A stretch of 64,000 nt of DNA from Prevotella sp. (GCA_017960525.1 JAGCZA010000107.1:18139-82138), one strand, 5' to 3'; positions 26,595 to 35,232 are shown, numbered from the stretch's first letter. Numbers and translations: made by a program. Notes: generated by a model from the letters alone, not told the origin.

Positions 26595-28748
26595 ATGGCA
26601 TCATCAAATAAGTTTTTACTTACATTTTTACTCGCATTACTGTGTCTTTCTCTGAATGCACAGGGATTGTCGAAAGGCGACATTGAAATCAAGTTAAGTA
26701 ACAGCCCACACCAAGGACGAGTTGTAGTTAGTTATATTAAGAACAATTTTAACGATGGCATCATCGTTCGTTTCACAAATGAATATGATACAGGTGGGCC
26801 AATATCAATAAGTTTAAAGATGGGAGAACAGAGAACTATTGATATTACATGCAATATTGTAGAAGCTAAGCCACAAGGTGGCGGGAAGTTTATTGATATA
26901 ATAAAAAAGCCCAAGCCAAAAGAAGAGAAAGAAAAAGCCGGGACAAAAGAAGAAACTAAAGAAGAAACTAAAGAAGAAACTAAAGAAGAAACTAAAAAAC
27001 AAACGCCCGTTCAACCAGTAGCAAATAAGTCCGAGCAGACAAAAAACAAGGATGCAACGGGGGTTAAGCCAAAATCGAAGATAAAGAAAGACCTTCTTAC
27101 TATTGAAGATATTGCTCCTGATTTCATTAACCACCTTGAGTCAATTCCTTTTTTATCTTCTTCAGCAATAGATGAAGAGACGACAATAATAGAGGAACAT
27201 ATCAATAGCCTGAAGAACTGGAAGGACAAGGATGCTTATATAAGAGAGCGCCATCTGAATTCTTATATAAATACAACACGTGACTCTCTTACTCAGTATT
27301 CCAAGAATGCAAACTCTTTGATTACAGGTTATTTAGAGAAATATGGGAAAAGAGAAATTGCCAATAAGGCAGAATGTATTGACAGCATTCAGACAATCTT
27401 AATGAGCAGACTTGGACATCGGGAAGAAAACATCAGCCGATTGTCAGATGAAATAAGCAACCCATCGGTTACAGAGGCTTTCGATTGGAAAAAGCTGGAT
27501 TGGAGAAACATAGGAATTGGTGCTGGCCTGTTTCTTTTGCTGATAATTCTGTTTGTGTGGTTCAGAAAAGCAAGTAAGAAGAATCGTAGTGCCACCACGT
27601 CAAGCAACAAGTCCAATGGAACGACGGACGCTTCATCCGCAATAGTCGTCAGGAGAAAGACAACTTCGATATTAAGAAAGCAAAGTCTTGAAGATGTTAT
27701 AGACAACGGTGCATATCTTAAGATTGACTGCGATGATTTCTGTTACGATTCTGCTGTCAGAAGAATGTACATTAAGAACACCTGCATCAAGGACATCTAC
27801 AACATGTATGCAGAAGATTTGCGTAATCCCAACACCCCGAAAGAGGACGGATGTATGGTGTTGGGGCGATGGGTTCAGGATGCGGAGAGCAACGAATATT
27901 ATGTTTCGTTAGAGCATATAGTCCTTCCTGGCGATGATGCCGTCTTTGCAGAATACGAGTTGAACTTTGGCGGTAAAATCAAGCTGAAAGTAACAGAGAT
28001 GTTAAGAAAACTAAGAAGGGAGACGGATTTGCAATATGACCTGACATGTTGGGTTCACTCACATCCTGGACTTGGGGTGTTCTTCAGCAATTCCGACAGT
28101 AATGTTCATATGCAGTTAAAGCACCCTACCCGCCCCAACTTCCTGACAGCTATTGTGGTTGACATTCTTACTCCTCAACAAGAAATGGGTATCTTCACGT
28201 TCAAGCGTGATTCTTCCATCAACTCAAAAGCTGACTTAAAGAAGATGTACTCGCTCGAAGAACTCTACAAATGGGCTTTGGAGAGTGACAGAAATTCCTT
28301 TAAGCCAGAGGATTATTATAATACTCTTGCGAATGCAAGAAAGCATAACTATAGCTGCTATGGCATAGAATTGAGTAATGGGGCAATTATTGACATGGGA
28401 AAACTTGCAGCAGAGGAATCTAGTGGATTTGTAGGGATGGTTCATGGTTTTGCCAATCAGCAAGGAATGAAAACTGAGCATGTTGCTGTAACCGTTACTA
28501 AGAACGAGGCTGTTCCCGACAACGAATTAGTGGGTTGCTTTATTATGGCTACGCATTGTAGTATCCCGTCCATAAGGAAAGCAATAGCAAGTTATATCAA
28601 TAGAATTAAGTTTGTACTGGTTTACACTTCTGCTGATGGCCTGTTGACATCCATTCCCATTATCAACCAGGACATTTGCACTGATGAAAACTGTTATGGA
28701 GAACAGATATTAGAGGAACTCAAAATATGGACAAGAAGGAAAAGATAA
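26595..28748 (+). CDS. Membrane-anchored JAMM/MPN+ isopeptidase
   Basis: The 717-residue protein has a signal peptide, a small periplasmic domain, a Lys/Glu/Thr repeat (about 118-135), a helical region, a membrane helix (about 305-323) and then a cytoplasmic JAMM domain. The motif 'HSHPGLGVFFSNSD' (H488, H490, S498, D501) has the same spacing as eukaryotic Csn5/Rpn11; the upstream Glu is probably E417 ('KEDGCMVLG') or E440. A further domain of about 170 residues follows. JAMM enzymes of this type cleave isopeptide bonds after a modifier's C-terminal Gly. With an exposed Gly on the modifier, removal of conjugates is a likelier job than maturation. The signal peptide puts the JAMM domain in the cytoplasm, where E1 and E2 act. 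Confidence 0.85.
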   Translation: MASSNKFLLTFLLALLCLSLNAQGLSKGDIEIKLSNSPHQGRVVVSYIKNNFNDGIIVRFTNEYDTGGPISISLKMGEQRTIDITCNIVEAKPQGGGKFIDIIKKPKPKEEKEKAGTKEETKEETKEETKEETKKQTPVQPVANKSEQTKNKDATGVKPKSKIKKDLLTIEDIAPDFINHLESIPFLSSSAIDEETTIIEEHINSLKNWKDKDAYIRERHLNSYINTTRDSLTQYSKNANSLITGYLEKYGKREIANKAECIDSIQTILMSRLGHREENISRLSDEISNPSVTEAFDWKKLDWRNIGIGAGLFLLLIILFVWFRKASKKNRSATTSSNKSNGTTDASSAIVVRRKTTSILRKQSLEDVIDNGAYLKIDCDDFCYDSAVRRMYIKNTCIKDIYNMYAEDLRNPNTPKEDGCMVLGRWVQDAESNEYYVSLEHIVLPGDDAVFAEYELNFGGKIKLKVTEMLRKLRRETDLQYDLTCWVHSHPGLGVFFSNSDSNVHMQLKHPTRPNFLTAIVVDILTPQQEMGIFTFKRDSSINSKADLKKMYSLEELYKWALESDRNSFKPEDYYNTLANARKHNYSCYGIELSNGAIIDMGKLAAEESSGFVGMVHGFANQQGMKTEHVAVTVTKNEAVPDNELVGCFIMATHCSIPSIRKAIASYINRIKFVLVYTSADGLLTSIPIINQDICTDENCYGEQILEELKIWTRRKR
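26949..26996 (+). repeat. Four tandem 12-bp units encoding Lys-Glu-Glu-Thr
   Basis: gaagaaactaaa is repeated perfectly four times in the periplasmic linker of the JAMM protein. Copy changes would lengthen or shorten the linker by four residues without breaking the frame. Confidence 0.9.
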
Positions 28749-28750
28749 TC

Positions 28751-31141
28751 ATGAAAAGATTTGTTACTGTTTTGGCACTTATTGCTGTGGCATTTAACAT
28801 AAATGCCCAGGACGTAAAACAGATTCAGTTCTGTGACAAAAAATATGAGTATGGAATAGGGAAAGACAGTATCACTCTTTTCCTTAGGGTGTTGGATAGC
28901 GATAACAATCGCTCTACCGAAGTGACGACTGCCGATTTGGAGAAATATTTGGTTGTTTATGAAAATGACAATAATATCATCTCCAACGACAGAAGGACTT
29001 TTTTGTCTTTGAGTTCAGGGCAGAGAATACCTGCAGATTATACTTTTTCGGTGTTGGTTGATTTAAGTATACCAAAAGAAGGAAAAGCTCAGATTTTTGA
29101 TATAATAGGAACCCTCGTGAATAGTGCTTCTGATAGTTGTGTATATTTATCATTCTTTGGTGATAATATAACGTCAAGTAAGCTCGTAACGAAGCAGAAT
29201 TACAAAAAATTGGAGCCTCAATTTCATAAAGGAGCAACTAACAAATTCTTTTATGGTGCCCTCTATTCAAAACTTGTTGAATTCGGAGGCGGAAATTCGG
29301 AATTAGAATCTTCTGTCAGGGTCTTGGAAGATGGCTATTCAAAGAATGGTTCTATTAGAAAACGCGCAGGAGAAAATAAGGACAAGAATCTTCTATTTGT
29401 ATTTACAGAGGGAAGCAAAAGACCTGAGGACGAGGCTATAACTTTTGTTGAGGTGACCGATTATCAAAAAGACAGGTCGCACATTGTTCCCAAGGTGTAT
29501 GCTTTTTATTATACAGGAAATGGATTTGATGATAATGTAAAGCTAACATTTGAAGGTGTAACTAACCCACGTGATGATGCGGGACAAATTCTTTCTGACC
29601 GGCGTGGAGCATATAAACTGTCAGATGACCTGAATAGTGTTTTGGAAGACTTCCTGCAAGTTGTTCAAGATGCGATGTATGATTTCGCCTTCATTTATAA
29701 GGCAACTGACGGCAAAATATATTCTGGTAAGACAACATACATTGCGGAATGGAAAGGGTCTCAGATGGGGAGTGGAGTCTATTCCATTGGAACAGCAGAA
29801 AATCCTTGGCCCACTCATGAAGAAAGTACGGTAGACACTCTCGTCAAGTATTTGATAGCAATTCTTGCAACTTTGCTTTCGATAGTGTTCTTCTTCTGCG
29901 TAATGAAGATTCTGATTCCCTATATCAAGTCTAAATCCTTTGCTTTAAAGTATTATAAGAAGTATGAACCAGAAGCAAATATTCAAAGGCGTATTTGTCA
30001 CTATTGTAAGCAAGATATACAGCCAGGTCAAATGGTTGTCGTGAAGTGTAAACACATTATGCATGTTCATTGTTGGCATCAGAATGGTTATAAATGTGCG
30101 GAATATGGCCAGAATTGCAAAATAGGTATTCAAGATCACATAGAATGGAAAGAATTGCTTACTATGAGTTCTTTGAGAGACTGCTATCAAACTATTGCGG
30201 GTATATGTGCAGGACTTGTAAGTTGGGTTCTTTATGAACTTATGGGAAGAGGTGGTTTCACCTCATTAGCTACCGGTATCGTAAATGTTTTCTTTACTAA
30301 CGAAGAACAGCAATTAAACTTGTATGACACCTGTGTCACAAAGGTTTCTGCTTTCTTGACGATTGGTTTTCTCTTAGGATTCTTCCTGTCACTCATTTTC
30401 AGATATAACGACGAGTATCGGAAAAAGGATTGGAGAATTTATCTCAAAATTGTTGCTCTTTCACTACTCTCTGGCATTATTGGTATGCTTTCGTTTGCTA
30501 TTGGGGCCATCTTGTTCTGTGTGCTGTTGTCGGCAATCAATACGACCTACATTCCTTGGTACTGTTCGTTTCCGGCCTATCTCTTGTTCTCTGTTTGTAC
30601 ATCGCTAAGTCTAACTATTAAGTCTTCGATTCCTGCCAAGAGTGCAATGATTGGCGGAGTATGTTCTGCAATCATAGGATTCTTTGTGTTATATTTCTCC
30701 AGCATAACGAGTTCTCGATATGGATGGATGAATATGTTACTTGACTTTGTTATTTATGGTGGTGGTCTTGGGGCTTCTCTTGTAACAGTTCGTATGCTTG
30801 CAGAAAAATACTTCCTTGTCATACAAAATGGTGTGAAGGCTGGGCAAAGGATTCCTATTCACAAATGGATGAACGCTACTGGCGGAGGGAACAAAGTTTC
30901 TTTAGGTATGACCGGTGAATGTGAAATTCAAATGAACTGGGAAAAGAGCAATAAAGTGGCGAAGGAACATGCCCAACTCTTTATAGATCAAGCGAAATCA
31001 CTTCCGATGATTAAACCTTTGGCTACAGGAGTTATATTCAATACACGTGCAGAACTTCCTGTCGGGAAACCTTCTGTATTGTCTAATGGCGACACCTTTA
31101 AGATAGGCGACACTATATTCCAATATGTAGAAAACGATTAA
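28751..31141 (+). CDS. vWA - membrane - RING-H2 - multispan - FHA protein (candidate E3)
   Basis: The 796-residue protein starts at ATG 28751, 2 nt after the JAMM stop, with a signal peptide. A vWA-like periplasmic domain follows ('FSVLVDLSIPKEGKAQIFDI' about 99-118, 'KNLLFVFTEGS'), then a membrane helix (366-389). Next is a cytoplasmic zinc finger with C416-x2-C419, C433-x-H435-x2-H438-x2-C441, C449 and C456, the RING-H2 spacing. About five or six more membrane helices (480-682) precede a C-terminal FHA-like domain (about 712-796, 'KEHAQLFID', 'LSNGDTFKIGDTIFQYV'). RING-H2 beside an E2 suggests an E3 ligase in the membrane; FHA domains are familiar in T6SS control (Fha/TagH). The vWA part could correspond to TssR of Bacteroidetes T6SS. 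The combination is unusual and each domain needs structural confirmation. Confidence 0.75.
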   Translation: MKRFVTVLALIAVAFNINAQDVKQIQFCDKKYEYGIGKDSITLFLRVLDSDNNRSTEVTTADLEKYLVVYENDNNIISNDRRTFLSLSSGQRIPADYTFSVLVDLSIPKEGKAQIFDIIGTLVNSASDSCVYLSFFGDNITSSKLVTKQNYKKLEPQFHKGATNKFFYGALYSKLVEFGGGNSELESSVRVLEDGYSKNGSIRKRAGENKDKNLLFVFTEGSKRPEDEAITFVEVTDYQKDRSHIVPKVYAFYYTGNGFDDNVKLTFEGVTNPRDDAGQILSDRRGAYKLSDDLNSVLEDFLQVVQDAMYDFAFIYKATDGKIYSGKTTYIAEWKGSQMGSGVYSIGTAENPWPTHEESTVDTLVKYLIAILATLLSIVFFFCVMKILIPYIKSKSFALKYYKKYEPEANIQRRICHYCKQDIQPGQMVVVKCKHIMHVHCWHQNGYKCAEYGQNCKIGIQDHIEWKELLTMSSLRDCYQTIAGICAGLVSWVLYELMGRGGFTSLATGIVNVFFTNEEQQLNLYDTCVTKVSAFLTIGFLLGFFLSLIFRYNDEYRKKDWRIYLKIVALSLLSGIIGMLSFAIGAILFCVLLSAINTTYIPWYCSFPAYLLFSVCTSLSLTIKSSIPAKSAMIGGVCSAIIGFFVLYFSSITSSRYGWMNMLLDFVIYGGGLGASLVTVRMLAEKYFLVIQNGVKAGQRIPIHKWMNATGGGNKVSLGMTGECEIQMNWEKSNKVAKEHAQLFIDQAKSLPMIKPLATGVIFNTRAELPVGKPSVLSNGDTFKIGDTIFQYVEND

Positions 31142-31162
31142 TAAATAAAAATTAATAATATT

Positions 31163-31903
31163 ATGAAGAAATTTTTTTCTTTAGTTGCATTCCTTACTAT
31201 TTCCGTAACAGGATTTGCACAGGACGTGGACAACTTTGAAGTTGGCCCATATGAAGTAGATTACAAAGGTTCTGGTGATTACAAGTTTCGGCTGCGCAAG
31301 GGCGTTGACTTGTATGAATACTTTGGCTTAAAAAAGGATACGACCATTCAGGTTGTTGATGCACCCACATCACCGATAAAAGGAGCATTTCAATTGAATG
31401 TTTTTATGAGCATTCCCCGTTTTGTGGTTAATGGTGTGTCTAACGTTTGGGGAATTGATGGTGCCTGGAAACAAAAGATAGGACAACAATTATACTTTAA
31501 TGCAGGGCTTTCCGTTGCTCTTTCAATAGGAAAATATGGAGAAGCATATCAAAACTATAATGATTGGGAAGACGGAGACTTTTCAGAAACTATGCTTGAA
31601 ATAGGTGTTCCTCTTTCTGTTGAGCTTTGCAATTTAGACCACAAAAAGGCCACCATATATGGTGGAGTCGGAGTCGTTCCAACAGTCTATACTGGTGGAA
31701 AAGACGAAGCTGGTGATAGCAAATCTGGCTTGTTTATTGCACCAAGAATAGATATAGGAGGTTATTTGCCTATTGGCAAGCAGTTAGTTCGTTTAGGTGG
31801 ATTCGCTCAATACGACATCAATTGCTCAGGGGGTGATTACGATATATTTAAGGAACGAATTGGTCGGTTCTTTATTGGCGCAAACATCGGTTTGGTTTTT
31901 TAG
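31163..31903 (+). CDS. Outer-membrane beta-barrel protein
   Basis: The 246-residue protein has a signal peptide (MKKFFSLVAFLTISVTGFA) and amphipathic strands ('KIGQQLYFNAGLSVALSIGK', 'LVRLGGFAQYDI') ending in aromatic 'RFFIGANIGLVF', the terminal-Phe signature of outer-membrane barrels. Its size fits an 8-strand barrel of PorT/OmpA type. It lies between the RING and E1 genes, so it may give the outer-membrane anchor or passage for the secretion system. No lipoprotein signal was seen. Confidence 0.72.
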   Translation: MKKFFSLVAFLTISVTGFAQDVDNFEVGPYEVDYKGSGDYKFRLRKGVDLYEYFGLKKDTTIQVVDAPTSPIKGAFQLNVFMSIPRFVVNGVSNVWGIDGAWKQKIGQQLYFNAGLSVALSIGKYGEAYQNYNDWEDGDFSETMLEIGVPLSVELCNLDHKKATIYGGVGVVPTVYTGGKDEAGDSKSGLFIAPRIDIGGYLPIGKQLVRLGGFAQYDINCSGGDYDIFKERIGRFFIGANIGLVF

Positions 31904-31921
31904 TAATTGAAAAACGACATC

Positions 31922-33121
31922 ATGCAGCAAGAAAAGAAATATGAATGGGGAGAGGGGGTTTTCACTCTCCTTTCTTGGTTCAAAAAAGACAAAGTCAAGA
32001 ATGCTCGTGTCCTGGTTGCAGGAGCAGGCGCTTTGGGGAATGAGGTTGTAAAAGATTTGGCTCTATTTGGAGTCGGACACATATACGTAGTCGATTTTGA
32101 CCAAATAGAGATTTCCAATCTTACTCGTTCAGTATTATTCAGAGAAGAAGATGCTTACAATCATTCCTACAAAGCAGAAATTGTAGCAAAACGGGCGATG
32201 GAAATAAATCCTCAAATCAAAGTAACTCCAATTGTTGGTAACCTTTTCTCTGAAGTTGGCTTTGGATTATATCGCGCTGTTGATGTAATTATAGGATGTC
32301 TTGATAGCCGAATGGCTCGCTATCTTCTAAATAGATTATGTATGCGAGCTGGAAAGACGTGGATTGATGGTAGCATTGAAAATCTAACTGGAGCTGTAAA
32401 GGTCTATACACCAGGAATAAATTGTTATGAGTGCGGACTATCAAGAGAAGAGTTTAATATCATCATGCTGAGAACAGGCTGTGCAGATGTCGTTCGTGCA
32501 CAGACTTCTGCTGGCAGAGTAGCAACTACACCTATTAGTGCGTCAATAATTGGAGCCATGCAAGTCCAAGAGGCTATGAAAATTATACACCTTGACTCAG
32601 AAAACAGTGCACAATTCAAAACGCTTCAAGGGAAGATGCTGCGTTATGAGGGAATGACAAACAGCATGAATATATACAAATTTTCATCTTGGAAAAAGAA
32701 ATGTCCAGCTCACGAGCAATGGCAAGACATAATGGACGGGAAAGAATTGTCCGCAATAATGACTATTAAGGATGTTTTAAAATACTTGAAGTCATTACTT
32801 GATGTCAAAACGCTGGAAATCAATATGTTGAACAATAAGTTTATAGACAAAATTGTCTCTGATAAGCCTGAGAAAGAGTTTAATGTGATGATTCCAGAAT
32901 CGAAACTTGATGAATATATTAACAGCAATGCGGAGTTGCGGAAGTTGAGTTACCGCACTATATTCCACAAATCTTTCTTTGAAAATATTGATTCCAATTT
33001 CCCTTATAAAGATCTTACCTTACAACAAATCGGCATACCTCTATTTGACGTGATTCAGGTTTCTACCGAAAAAGGACTGTATTACGTTGAACTAACAGGT
33101 GATGCCAAACTTTTCCTCTGA
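31922..33121 (+). CDS. E1-like activating enzyme (ThiF/Uba fold) with C-terminal extension
   Basis: I placed the start at ATG 31922 (399 residues). The Rossmann nucleotide site reads 'VLVAGAGALGNEVV' (30-43), followed by 'VDFDQIEISNLTR' with the conserved acidic, Asn and Arg69 residues and 'GCLDSR' (125-130). C168-x2-C171 with C261-x2-H264 could bind zinc, and C187 ('LRTGCADVV') sits where UBA3-type E1s carry the catalytic Cys. The last 130 or so residues form a separate alpha/beta domain that could act like the ubiquitin-fold domain that recruits E2. It would adenylate the modifier and pass it to the E2 encoded upstream. Simple MoeB/ThiF enzymes lack this C-terminal domain. Confidence 0.82.
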   Translation: MQQEKKYEWGEGVFTLLSWFKKDKVKNARVLVAGAGALGNEVVKDLALFGVGHIYVVDFDQIEISNLTRSVLFREEDAYNHSYKAEIVAKRAMEINPQIKVTPIVGNLFSEVGFGLYRAVDVIIGCLDSRMARYLLNRLCMRAGKTWIDGSIENLTGAVKVYTPGINCYECGLSREEFNIIMLRTGCADVVRAQTSAGRVATTPISASIIGAMQVQEAMKIIHLDSENSAQFKTLQGKMLRYEGMTNSMNIYKFSSWKKKCPAHEQWQDIMDGKELSAIMTIKDVLKYLKSLLDVKTLEINMLNNKFIDKIVSDKPEKEFNVMIPESKLDEYINSNAELRKLSYRTIFHKSFFENIDSNFPYKDLTLQQIGIPLFDVIQVSTEKGLYYVELTGDAKLFL

Positions 33122-33126
33122 TACGG

Positions 33127-34008
33127 ATGCTACCTAAGAATATTCCTGGAGATATTAATATAGAGCTGTTGCTTTCGTACTTTACTGAGGGGACTTGTAA
33201 AGTTGCATTTAAGGGATTGCATAAACGCAATTCCTATAATGACATTATAGAAGTCGAAGAGAGAAGAGACGGTTCACTGCTGTTTGGCATTGGTAGGAAT
33301 AGCTTGTATAATTCTCTGCCAGAATTTATGTTCCATTCAGTTGATCGATTTGACAATATACCAAAGACGGAGGAGAAAGAACGTTTCGCTGAGGAATATC
33401 AAAAGCAGGAACAAGAAAAAGAAAACGCATATAGATTTTTTGAGCCGTTAGATTTGCTGTTGTTGAAGTTACGCGTGTCGATAAGAGAGAAACTACATGA
33501 ATATGTTGAGCATAACAAGGTCTTGACAGTTATTATCGGCGACACTCTTACAGAAGAACAAAAGTCTAACCGTTTTATAAAGCATTCCCTTATATTTATC
33601 CCCGCATGTAAAAATATCAGAGGTGATAAAACACTGTTAACGTTAATGCTTCGCAAGATTTTCATGGAAGAAGGATTGAAAACCGAGAAACGACGTGAAA
33701 CTATTCTATATACGGATTCTGAACCAAGATATGCAGATGGAGTGGGAGCTTTACTTGGCGACAGCTATGTAGGGAACACTTTCGATGAGGATACGACAAT
33801 ATACGATATACATTATTGGTCTGAAGATGATTGTGATGAATATTTTCTTAAGTTTATAGATGATATTGAGTTGTTCAGGCGTTTCATTCAAGACTACTTT
33901 ATAGCCATTGAAGAAACCTTGCACTTTAACATTTGTAAGGATGATGTACCTCTTCGGCTTTCAGACGATGCCGTATTCAATTATCTAAACTTTAATACAA
34001 ACATATAG
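33127..34008 (+). CDS. tssG: Probable TssG-like baseplate subunit
   Basis: The 293-residue cytoplasmic protein has 'LLFGIGRNSLYNSLPEFMFH' followed by an acidic coiled stretch and 'FFEPLDLLLLKLRVSI', and a helical C-terminus. Its position directly before tssK, tssE and tssF and its size match TssG, the one wedge subunit otherwise missing here. No diagnostic motif was certain, so the call leans on synteny. It starts 5 nt after the E1 stop. Confidence 0.5.
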   Translation: MLPKNIPGDINIELLLSYFTEGTCKVAFKGLHKRNSYNDIIEVEERRDGSLLFGIGRNSLYNSLPEFMFHSVDRFDNIPKTEEKERFAEEYQKQEQEKENAYRFFEPLDLLLLKLRVSIREKLHEYVEHNKVLTVIIGDTLTEEQKSNRFIKHSLIFIPACKNIRGDKTLLTLMLRKIFMEEGLKTEKRRETILYTDSEPRYADGVGALLGDSYVGNTFDEDTTIYDIHYWSEDDCDEYFLKFIDDIELFRRFIQDYFIAIEETLHFNICKDDVPLRLSDDAVFNYLNFNTNI

Positions 34009-34010
34009 TT

Positions 34011-35225
34011 ATGACTAAAAGAATATGCTGGAAAAAGGGTATGAGGCTGACAGATGAGATTTTAAGAGCCTCTGGTGACTGCACGTTAGAGCTTGTGGGC
34101 AACTCGTTAGCATTGGCTGCAGCAGGAAGATTCGGTCTTTTGCCGTCAACGCCATTTGATTTGTCTGTCAATATTTCAAAAGGACTTGTCGATGTTGAGT
34201 CGCTAAATTGTACGGCTGTTACTAAAGGTGGCAATGTTATCGATGCTCACTATGACACAAAATTCTCGAATTCGTTTGATACCCGAATCCAAATACCAGA
34301 AGGGAGTGGCGAAAAAGAATTCGTATTGACAATTAACCATACTGGTCAATGGAAAGATTCAAATGATGGCTATGAAGAGCCTGTTTATTCTTTCTCTTTG
34401 ATGGCTTTAAGCAGTGCTATACCATCCAACTCTCTTCCCATTGCAAGAATCGTTGATGAATACGGTTGGCGCTTAGATGATTTAGATTTTGTACCTCCAT
34501 GCCTCTTTGTTTCTTCCCATCAAAAGTATAACGATTTGTTGAAAAGATTCTCCGAAGTACTTTCTGAAATTGACAACAAAGCAAAGAAACTCCTTCATTC
34601 CAACGGTAAGGATGTTATTCGTACATTCTGGCCCATCGTTCAACAGTTGATGATTACCGTCAACAAAGAACAAGATATGATGACGCCGATGGGATTGTTA
34701 GCAAATGTTCAGAAGTGTGTCAGTGCTTTTACTTGTGCCTGTGAATTAGACGATTATATTGACTTGGCTGATGCCGATAATTATTGGAGCTACATATATG
34801 CACCATATAACTACAAAGATTCTTACCAAAGAATAAGGGAAGGCATAGATTTGTGCTTTTCTATAAACGATAAGGTTAGTAAGTTCAACGAAGGCCCTCA
34901 AGTCCCGTCAACTATAGAGGCTCCGACTATTGAAAACTCGCAATTAATCAAAAGATGTACAAATAGTACGGCAAGGGTTCAAGTCACAAACAGCGTCTCT
35001 GGCGCAACCATCTATTATTCTATTGATGGAAGCGAGCCGTCTCAAATCCTAAAGGGTCAAACTATACAACTTGAAAGCGGTTTCAATAATTCCAGAAAGA
35101 GAGAGCCAGATAAGGTTGTTATGGTAAAGGTAAAAGCCGTTCTGAATGGGATAAGTAGTCATACAAACTCTTATGCAATTACCATGCAGAAAGACATTGA
35201 TCGTTGGTCGGGCTGGATAGTATAA
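34011..35225 (+). CDS. tssK: TssK-like baseplate subunit with C-terminal chitobiase-type Ig-like domain
   Basis: The 404-residue protein begins with the TssK-like 'CWKKGMRLTDEIL' (6-18) and contains 'LPIARIVDEYGWRLDDLDFV' then PP (142-163), which matches the TssK shell core. The C-terminal hundred residues (about 302-395) do not look like the usual TssK receptor-binding domain. Instead 'VSGATIYYSIDGSEPS' is characteristic of CHB_HEX_C-type beta-sandwich domains. TssK normally links baseplate to membrane complex through that C-terminal domain, so a swap would fit a different membrane partner. Confidence 0.72.
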   Translation: MTKRICWKKGMRLTDEILRASGDCTLELVGNSLALAAAGRFGLLPSTPFDLSVNISKGLVDVESLNCTAVTKGGNVIDAHYDTKFSNSFDTRIQIPEGSGEKEFVLTINHTGQWKDSNDGYEEPVYSFSLMALSSAIPSNSLPIARIVDEYGWRLDDLDFVPPCLFVSSHQKYNDLLKRFSEVLSEIDNKAKKLLHSNGKDVIRTFWPIVQQLMITVNKEQDMMTPMGLLANVQKCVSAFTCACELDDYIDLADADNYWSYIYAPYNYKDSYQRIREGIDLCFSINDKVSKFNEGPQVPSTIEAPTIENSQLIKRCTNSTARVQVTNSVSGATIYYSIDGSEPSQILKGQTIQLESGFNNSRKREPDKVVMVKVKAVLNGISSHTNSYAITMQKDIDRWSGWIV

Positions 35226-35232
35226 AGACGCT

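Noticed and set aside
31922-33121. Ordinary MoeB/ThiF cofactor enzyme
   Set aside because: Extra C-terminal domain, UBA3-like Cys layout and linkage to E2, modifier and JAMM genes; no molybdopterin or thiamine genes nearby.
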